Assembly: GCA_004194705.1 (NCBI GenBank)
Contig: SADC01000868.1
Location: 124,001 to 188,000, forward strand
Source of the DNA: Ditylenchus dipsaci
Lineage: Eukaryota; Nematoda; Chromadorea; Rhabditida; Anguinidae
Length of the DNA stretch: 64,000 bases
Direction of reading: 5' to 3'
A program made the position numbers and the translations under genes. The notes below the pieces were generated by a model. That model ran no database searches. It saw only the letters and a program-made list of their open reading frames with translations, and was not told the DNA's origin. Each line of letters begins with the position of its first letter. Position 1 is the stretch's first letter. Of the stretch, positions 56,422 through 64,000 are shown piece after piece.

Positions 56422-56510
56422 TACCGTACTTTCTCTAATTCCACCCCCTCTCTACATTGAGGGTCTATATCTCGGAGCACAGTAAATATTTTGCAAACCT
56501 GTTTATTAGG
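56422..56510. repeat. Left half of a TACCGTA-family MITE
   Basis: TACCGTACTTTCTCTAATTC then GAGGGTCTATATCTCGGAGC, matching the inner arm of the 46422 copy. Its right half is replaced by the CCGGATTT/AATCCG word array at 56515-56655, a hAT-like piece beginning TAGGCTTGGGCTCCGG. Confidence 0.65.
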
Positions 56511-57024
56511 CTTGGGCTCCGGATCAGAATTCGTACGGATTTTCACGAAATCCGGTCCGGTTTTTGACGACGAAAAAATCCGGAATCCGTTCCGTCCAAA
56601 CTCTAAAATCCGTCCGGCAAAAGTTTGAAGATCCCGAAAAAATCCGAAAATTTCTAAAGCTCGAATTTCAAGCAATTCAGTATCGAAATTTTTGTTGAAC
56701 TTGTTCGTCATTTTTTATGTTGTTGTTTTGTTTTGACTTGTCTTTCTGTAGTCTCTCCTCTGAAAAAGAATGTGCAAAGATTCCCTATGATCTCCAAAGC
56801 ACGTCGTCATTTTCTTTCAGCTCTGTCAACATCTTTGGTCAGCGAACAGCTTTCAATTCCTTTAATTATCTTTATTAGTAATTATATGAATTTTCTACTT
56901 GTTTGCATGAGCGTAGCCAGGGGGGCTATAGCCCCCTGTCAGGTTTTTCGAAAAAATTGTTGAGTAAAAACACTATAAAACTCGAAAACGGTGTAGGGAA
57001 AATGACCTCTCGGGGGCTTTAGAA

Positions 57025-57990
57025 GTTTTCGAATAGTCGGTTCGATTAGTCGTTCGGTATTCGAAAAACTTCGAATAATCAATTAGTCGAAATCGACTAT
57101 TAGAATTTTTTGAACGAATAGTCGTTCGGTCCGAATAGTCGAAAAAAATTTCGAATAGTCGATGTCGAACATAAAGTTCGAGTGGAAAATGAAAATATTT
57201 TTATAATATAATTTCTTGTTCAATATTTTTCTTAGTTTGCAGATTTTCTGTACTTTCCCATAAATTCTTTTTGTTGTAAATTTGTTGATCAAAAGATCTA
57301 CGATTTCCGCTTTTCCTTTCCGATCGTGCTTGAGGATGGGGAGCACCCCATCCAGGCTATCCCCTTTTTAATCATTCCAATATATTTCTTCATATTGTGA
57401 GCCCTTTGCTCTTCTTATTTTTATAAATAAAATATTATTGTGCTGTTTATGCACCACATTCTAAAATTCAACACATATCAACACAAACAAATATTTTTCG
57501 ACTTGAGAATTGAACATTAATTCTCAACAGTCGATTCGATTAGTCGAAATTTTTTACACGCTTCCTCACCATGTTTTATATGAAAATTGCAGTGTAAGGA
57601 TGAAACGACTAGAAAAACGAACTACGAACGCAAATAAAATTACGTCCCGCCCAATTGTACCTTATACATCCAAATAAATTTATTGCACAAACGAACCGAA
57701 GAACAGTCAAGCATTCGCATCCAACAAAATAACAACAAAACCAAACGACTGAATAAGTCAAGCTCATTAGCCAAGATTATTCTCAAAATGTCGTTGGTCG
57801 AAATTAGCTTCGAATATTCGATTAGTCGAAACCATTATTTGAAATTATTTTCGAATAGTCGTTAGTCGAAATCATTATTCGAACTTTTTTTCGAATAGTC
57901 GATTAGTCGAAAATCGACTAATTAGTCGAAATTTTTCGACTAATCGACTAAATTAGTCGAAATCGACTATTCGATTCGACAACCCTATTT
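57025..57990. mobile_element. hAT-like element made of TCGAATAGTCG words
   Basis: Both ends are arrays of AGTCGAAATCGACTATTCG (57030-57170; 57800-57980). The right end TCGACAACCCTA is hAT-like. The middle (57180-57780) has no convincing ORF. No target duplication identified. Confidence 0.6.
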
Positions 57991-58108
57991 GTGTCTAAGG
58001 TATGTGGATGAGCGCATCTCAACTCCAAGCCCTCGACGGGGCGCAGGGGGCCTGAGAGTTAGAGATGCGCGCACTCACTTACCTTCGACATGATTCCGAG
58101 CAAGACCC
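57991..58108 (-). repeat. Partial foldback core (copy 4, inverted)
   Basis: GTGTCTAAGGTATGTGGATG ... GCGCACTCACTTACCTTCGA: the first hairpin of the core only, on the opposite strand, adjoining the hAT-like end at 57990. Confidence 0.65.
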
Positions 58109-58459
58109 ACCTATACTGTCAGGTTTCAAACTGTTTTTCATAATATATTGCCGAAATACTACTCAACAAATTTTGTATATTGAGATAATTTTTCCTTGAA
58201 TCGACCTGGTACCCGCCTTTCAAAATATTCAACTCAAACATGTTTCTCAGAATATAAAATAGTGAAAAAACATGTTTGAGTCCGTTCTAACATACGCTGT
58301 CCTACCCTTGACTAAGCCTTAAACTTAAATATGGTAAATTAGCTCGAGGGGCGCCTAGACCGGCGCCCACTCTCGCGACTAAGGCCAAATATCAATTTTC
58401 ATGATTTCCAACTTAAAAGTGGACATCAAAATTAATCAATGTTCCAATATACAAATAAT

Positions 58460-58700
58460 ATGGTTATGCGTAATTAGTGCGCCAGTAATTAGTGCGCCTT
58501 AATTAGTGCGCCGGTACGTAGTGCGCCAGAATGGCTGTAGATGGATTCATCTTCGATAAGTTCATCCTTGAACAATTTCATCCTCGGTAAATTCATCCGG
58601 TAAGTTTATCCAGCAATGAATTCATCCTCCGCTAAATTCATCCTCTAAATCTCCGAGGTTACAGGTTCAAATCCCGGTGGGTGCAGACTTTTTTCTTTGC
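58460..58700. repeat. Word arrays TAATTAGTGCGCC and AAATTCATCC with tRNA-like tail
   Basis: Four TAATTAGTGCGCC-type words (58470-58530), then six to seven AATTCATCC words (58543-58640), then GGTTACAGGTTCAAATCCCG followed by GTGGGTGCAG, a tRNA T-arm plus acceptor. A C-run (58737-58751) and A-run follow. Confidence 0.6.
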
Positions 58701-59009
58701 TATTTAAGTAGTATAGTGGGCACGTACAGCGACTACCCCCCCCCCCCCCCCGAAAGCAAAATTCCCAATGCATAAAAAAAAAAAAAAAGCGAAAAATTTT
58801 AGTTCTAAACTATAAAAGACGCTCACCTTGTGTTCTACCGTGATGAAAAAGTGTGAGATTGAACGCCTTCTAAAGTTTAGTTCTAAATTTTTTTTATTTT
58901 TTCAGAATTTTTAGTACCAAAATGTAGCTGACATTCAGGGCTAGAATTTAGTGCCAAAACTTTTAAAATTTTAGAAAAATTCAGACCTAAAAAGCGGTCC
59001 TAAAATGCT

Positions 59010-59118
59010 GACGGTGAATTTAGTGAACGGTGAAAATAGTGACGGTGAAAATAGGTGACGGTGAAAATAGTGACGGTGAAATTAGTGACGGTGAAAATAG
59101 GGACGGTGAAACGTAGTG
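59010..59118. repeat. GACGGTGAAAATAGT tandem array
   Basis: Seven diverged copies of a 15-17 bp unit. Minus-strand ORFs reading HRHYFHRHYF-like repeats derive from it and are not genes. Confidence 0.75.
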
Positions 59119-59786
59119 CACCCAGCAAAATGCAAAGTACAGCAAAATGCATATCGTAATGATTACAGGTAACAAATGTGCTGGCGGTAAGAAGAGTAAA
59201 AAAATCACCTGAATATTTCACAAACCCTTGATATAACGTACACCTGTCATCTATTTGGTTTCTGCCCTCGATATAACGTAGCCCTTTACCCGGCCCCCAG
59301 GGGGTACGTTATATCGAGGTTTGACTGTACCCTCAAACCTGAATCGAGACACAACTCCAAGCAATTTTTCATTCATTACACGGTAGTTGACCAACCAGCA
59401 AATGCCTCAGGAGGCAACTTCTATAATTCTGTAACGGATAACTCTGCGAAAAATTCATTTTGACGTCCCTGCCAGGCAAAAACAGAATTCTAACACCGGA
59501 TTCGTGTTTAGCATACTTAATTTAAAAAATAGGGCCGTCAAACATTCGAAATTTTGGTGCGTTAACGTCTCAGCGATTTTTTGCAAATAAAAAAAAATCG
59601 CTGAGACGTTTCAGCAAATATTTTCATTCAATAATTGCCTTGGTCCCGCCTGTTGTTTTATTTTCATTCAAGAATATTTTCATTTAACAATTGCCTTGGT
59701 CCCCGTGTTGTTTTTTTCGAAAATGTTTAGATTGTGTCTAAACCACCCCAAACCACACACAAAACATCTCAGGCCGGTTGCAGTTC

Positions 59787-60640
59787 GGAATCCCCCCCAC
59801 GGGGACTGATCAGGTGGAGGAGATAACTTCATATTCGTGTTTCTCGACCCGATTTCATAAGAAAGCCGGCTGTTTTTTTGGTTCTGAGAAGAAAAAAAAA
59901 TTTTCGAACCACAGGGGGGGGGGTATCATGGTTTTTTAGTCAAAATTTGAAAAATTTAAATTGGCGCCTTTTGAATTTAAAAGGGAATAAGGGCTGTATT
60001 AGGAGGGGAAGGGAATAAAAGGGGGCCACTTTTATGGCAGAACATTATAAATTTGAATATCTATATTCTTCGACTGCCTCACCATGTTTTTCAACTGGGC
60101 CGTGGCAAAAAAAGACTCTATATGCATTTTATGGTCAAGAGTACTTCTCGGAATCATATCTAAGGTAAGTGTATGCGCGCATCTCTAACTCTCAAGCCCC
60201 CTGCGCCCCCGAAGGGGCGCAGGGGGCTTGGGGGCTTGGAGTTGAGATGCGCTCACCCACATACCTTAGACACAAATCACTCGAAAGTGACTCTGGATGC
60301 ATGAAAAAGCATGCATACCAGAGTTTATTTATGCGGTAGGCCCCAGTATTCAAAACTATGTTCAACATCTTCTTGTTAGTGGGCCCTGTGTGATTAGTGG
60401 CCCCCTTTTATTCCCTTCCCCTCCCAATACAGCCCTTATTCCCTTTTAAATTCAAAAGGCGCCAATTTAAATTTTTCAAATTTTGACTAAAAACCATGAT
60501 ACCCCCCCTGTGGTTCGAAAAATTTTTTTTTCTCAGAACCAAAAAAACAGCCGGCTTTCTCATGAAATCGGGTCGAGAAACACGAATATGAAGTTATCTT
60601 CTCCACCTGATCAGTCCCCGTGGGGGGGGGGATTCTGAAC
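59787..60640. mobile_element. Foldback element with conserved hairpin core (copy 3)
   Basis: Outer arms GGAATCCCCCCCACGGGGAC and its inverse enclose further inverted arms (TTCATAAGAAAGCCGGCTG; AAATTGGCGCCTTTTGAATT). The core at 60094-60346 is nearly identical to copy 1, while the outermost arms differ from the 2997 element. Confidence 0.88.
60094..60346 (+). ncRNA. Candidate structured RNA core (copy 3)
   Basis: Carries ATCTAAGGTAAGTGTATG, a long hairpin whose apex is GC-rich (GCGCCCCCGAAGGGGCGC), TCACT-CGAA-AGTGA at 60277-60290 and the third hairpin at 60291-60323 with the same pairs as copy 1. Confidence 0.4.
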
Positions 60641-60964
60641 TCAAGCCCTCAGGCCACCCAAAACATCCAAAAACAGCCAAAAGCACCCAACACGCCGAAA
60701 ACCTACCAAAACCGGCACTTATTTAGTCCGAAGGCACATTTCAGATTTTTTTTGTAAAAATCGTGTTCCAAAGTCTCCAAAGTAACTTTTATATCCTAAA
60801 ACGTTGTTTATGGCACTTTCTCACATAAAAAATTCAACTTTTTGAACAAAAGTTAGGCTAAAATCTTACTTTTTAGCTTGGGGACCAAGGTGAATTAAGA
60901 TGCACCCCCGAACTAAATAAGTTCCCTAAAACCACTCAAAACCATCCAAAACTACTCCAAACAA

Positions 60965-61275
60965 AAATTTGATCGTTCACTTGATGCGATTTTTTTCAAG
61001 TTTTTCATGTTCCAAAACCTGTTTTTTAAACTAACTTGGGCATTCTGAAGATGGTTTGACAGTGGTAAAATGCCGTTGTCTCGGGTATTTTTTGAGTTTT
61101 GGCAACTAATTGATTTTGCCAAAAGAAGGTTTTGCCAAAACTTGAAAATACCCGAGAAGACGGCATTTAACCACTATCAAACCATCTTTAGCATGCCCGA
61201 ATTAGTTCAGAAAACAGGTTTTGGAACCTGAAAAGTAAAAAAAATGCTCCAAGTATACGACTACATGGATTAGTT
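60965..61275. repeat. Palindrome of the GGTTTGACAGTGGTAAAAT family
   Basis: Same arms as 41590-41888 and 48350-48675; here the centre is around TTGGCAACTAATTGATTTTG. Flanked by AACCACCC/CCAAAAC word runs (60650-60960; 61290-61380; inverse 61600-61680). Confidence 0.75.
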
Positions 61276-61725
61276 GGTGGATGGATTAATAGCCCCAAAG
61301 ATAGCCTCAAACCAATTAAAACCACCCAAGCCACTAAAAACTACCCTGAACGCCCCAAACTACTCTAAATCATCTCAAACACTGCGTACATTGCATAGCT
61401 CGTAGCCACGATACACGTGATTTGCTCCTTCCGGGAATTTGGCGAAGTCGAGTCTCAGTCTGACACCTGAGTGGTATGCCTAAAATCATTTCATAAAAAA
61501 TAGTCTCTATCTCTATATAGTCTCTATGAAGTGGCAGCATCCAGGAACAGCTGCCTGAGGACTACTACGTGAGTACCAACGCCTGGGTGTTTCCGGTGAT
61601 TTGAAGTGTTTGGGGTAGTTTTGGGTAAATTTGGGTGGTTTGGGTGGTTTGGAGTGTTTTTGGATGGTTTGGGGTGGTTCGGATACAATCTAAAAATTTT
61701 CGAAAAAATGTAAGGGAGTGGGGAC

Positions 61726-62839
61726 CAGTGCTGGCAATTTGAATCATTTCAATTTTTCACTGTTTTTATTTTAAACTATTAAGTAGTCAGCGATTTTTCA
61801 AGCGCTACATACAATATTTCCGTAGCTAAGATTCTGCTCTTCAAAATGGTGGGTCATTTTTGATCCGCCAACATATTTTTCTAGGGTTTTGATCCAGATT
61901 TATATCCCAAAAATGATCTATTTTTACCCTTGTAATTTGAATCATTTTTTGACTATTCGCTACTTTTTTTGTACGGCCGGTATTTTTTCAAATTATATAT
62001 CATTCGATCGCAAATATCGTCAGCTACAAAACATGTTTCAACATATCAGCGGTTTTGTCATTTTAGAAAAAAATGTCTTATAATGATTCAAATTAAATTT
62101 AATTTGAATCATTACAATAAAAATTTTTCTGAAATGACAAAACTGCTGATATCTTGAAACATGTTTTGTAGCTGACGATATTTGCGATCGAATGATATAT
62201 AATGTGCAAAAATACCGACCGTACAAAAAAAAAGCAAATAGTCGAAAAATGATTCGAATTAAAATTAATTTGAATCATTAGGTGTACTGTCATTCTTTTG
62301 TTGTTTTAAATTTTTTTAATTTATGAGAAGTTTAAAAGTCAACACTCATTTTGTAGCTAAAAGCTGTAGCTACAAGATAAAAAAAAAGAAAATCATGACT
62401 TTATGTCAAAAATTTTACGTTTAGGGTCCTCGAAATTCGAATGATTCAAATTAAATTTAATTTGAATCATTATAAGACATTTTTTTTCTAAAATGACAAA
62501 ACCGCTGATATGTTGAAACATGTTTTGTAGCTGACAATATTTGCGATCGAATGATATATAATTTGAAAAAATACCGGCAGTACAAAAAAAAGTAGCAAAT
62601 AGTCAAAAAATGATTCAAATTACAAGGGTAAAAAATAGATCATTTTTGGGATATAAATCTGGATCAAGACCCTAGAAAATATTTTGGCGGATCAAAAATG
62701 ACCCCCCATTTTGAAGAGCAGAATCTTAGCTACAAAATAGGCGGAAAAATTGTATGTAGCGGTTGAAAAATCGCTGACTACTTGATAGTTTAAAATAAAA
62801 AACAGTGAAAAATTGAAATGTTTCAAATTGCCAGCACTG
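61726..62839. mobile_element. Long palindromic hAT-type element, 8-bp TSD
   Basis: Starts CAGTGCTGGCAATTTGAATC and ends with its near inverse. Flanked by the perfect 8-bp duplication GTGGGGAC (61718-61725; 62840-62847). The arms are mutual inverses, with GATCGCAAATATCGTCAGCT and AAATTTAATTTGAATCATT repeated four times. No transposase. Confidence 0.92.
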
Positions 62840-64000
62840 GTGGGGACCAGCAAATATTTTCTTTCTCGAAACGTTTTTACTTGCTTTCTCATCTACATTT
62901 TTTAAGTTTTCTGCCTAACTTTTAAAAGCAGTATAAGGTCATCAATATTAGATTTGATGCAAAACGAGTGAAAAATTGAACGATTCAAAAAAATTGCTGG
63001 TCCCCCAGCAAATTAACTTTTCAAAACGCACGGGCATGCTTCTTTTAACAATGCCCATTCCTTGGCATCCTACCGAGGGTTCTCCCACAGGTCTTCAGTA
63101 TTATTTTTGGAACTGACGTTTTTTCGCAATTTCAATTTACAGGGTCATCGAAATGTAGCTTTGCTTCCTGTCGTCATTTTAGCAGATGGTTGTGAATGAT
63201 CATGTAAATTAAAATTGCTAAAAACGTCAGTTCCTTAATAGGTTGACCGACACTTGCGCGCCGCGACATTTGAGAAGTTAATTGTTTAAATTACTGCGGT
63301 AATTTATAGGATCAACAAGCAGGATTGGTGATGATATGAAAGAATCATTTGAACCACTACTCAACCAGCTAAATGGTACCTTAATCACATGGATGATTGT
63401 TAGATGGTAGTATCCACGTAAAAGTTGATACCTAAGGAGTGTGGCGAATCCCCTCCTAAAATTTTGAGGTTACAGGTTCAAGTCCTGGTGGTAGTAGACA
63501 ATATTTTGTTGAATTGATAGACTGATTTTTTTATAAAAAAAAGCCTCGGGTGGGTGGGGGAACCACCTGGTACCTCCCGTAAATGGGTATCCACCTCCAT
63601 AATACAAAATTTTGGATTTAGTTAAAAGTAATTAAAAATCATTGTTCCCGATTCATCTAAAAACGATTTGATAATGTTAAAACAGCGATTTGACTTAGAG
63701 GGACCTTGGTTTAGGCGTAGCTTTGCACCCCGTACGCCATTCATCTGGTACTCAGGTTTCATACCTAGGTAGAGGTACAAAGGTCTTAGTACATACTCAG
63801 GTGGAGGGCCTAGGTAGTAGTATTCAATGCCCAGGTGGTTTAGGTGGATGGAGATCAATAGATAACTCTGATGAATGGATACCTAGTGTATAGGTTGAAA
63901 TAAAGAAGTTAACTGTTTTGGTCCACTCAATCCATATTCTGGTACAAGTGGTGAATCTGGATGTCCACCTGGATAGGCAATTTTTTTCTTATACTTTGGC
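62840..64000. other. Repeat-derived stretch at window end
   Basis: Holds the inverse of the 21218 MITE interior (GGGGACCAGCAAAT at 62843; GCTGGTCCCCCAGC at 62997) with a CGGGCATGCTTCTTTTAA end. Next are an inverted pair ATTTTTGGAACTGACGTTTT / AAAACGTCAGTTCC (63105-63235), a tRNA-like tail at 63465 and diverged 140-bp units with CCACCTGG steps to the end. No gene recognised. Confidence 0.5.

Noticed and set aside
57991..58108. U1 snRNA gene, suggested by CACTTACCTT
   Set aside because: The motif is one arm of the core hairpin; no U1 stem-loops or Sm site were found around it.
59000..59221. Minus-strand ORFs with TVTIFTVT repeats
   Set aside because: Direct readings of the GACGGTGAAAATAGT tandem array.
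1..64000. CRISPR array or bacterial operon signals
   Set aside because: Repeats are inverted or contiguous words without unique spacers, and all genes have spliceosomal introns; this is eukaryotic DNA.

Overview
The window is metazoan nuclear DNA, AT-rich and dominated by palindromic DNA transposons. Seven spliced animal genes can be read. They have many small exons, mostly 45-60 bp introns, GTAAGT-like donors and TTTTAG or TTTCAG acceptors. The recognised genes are a PLC-epsilon-type phospholipase C, Jagunal, XPA, PMS2 and an F-box/LRR protein. A further Ly6/ET-like cysteine-rich membrane protein and a multi-pass membrane protein have no clear family. The compact introns, and acceptor-like sites a few bases upstream of several start codons, fit a small invertebrate. 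A nematode is my best guess, but nothing in the window proves it.

Layout: 1-600, palindromic repeat. About 1134-10376 (+), 3' part of a phospholipase C epsilon gene (EF-hand end, X, Y, C2, two RA domains) with several MITEs in its introns. 12.0-13.6 kb, hAT and other short elements. 14046-19658 (+), multi-pass membrane protein gene whose first intron holds a 2677-bp hAT transposon with an 8-bp target-site duplication. 20036-21667, a second hAT-type element carrying nested insertions and a helix-turn-helix transposase remnant. About 22367-26103 (-), F-box/LRR gene. 27234-29315 (+), Jagunal. 31503-31965 (-), 3' piece of a LINE reverse transcriptase. 34048-40387 (+), Ly6/ET-like receptor-like gene. 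40.4-50.4 kb, a block made almost entirely of nested palindromic repeats. 50403-51506 (+) XPA and 51711-56245 (+) PMS2, two DNA-repair genes head to tail and 204 bp apart. 56.3-64 kb, repeats only.

Three things stand out. First, XPA then PMS2 with a short gap, a poly(A) signal and a splice acceptor 5 nt before the PMS2 start looks like an operon. Second, several repeat families end in hAT-type termini with perfect 8-bp target duplications, yet their ends are arrays of one short family-specific word (TTCCGA, CCCGTCC, GGGCATAT, CGCCGGCG and others). Third, one foldback family carries a core of about 200-250 bp with hairpins, one of which shows a compensatory base-pair change between copies, as a structured RNA would.

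Most long genes contain single-base frameshifts, nearly always a missing base in a homopolymer. They occur in the conserved genes and in the transposase alike, so they look like sequencing or assembly errors rather than gene death. Exon boundaries were read by eye and are approximate where stated.
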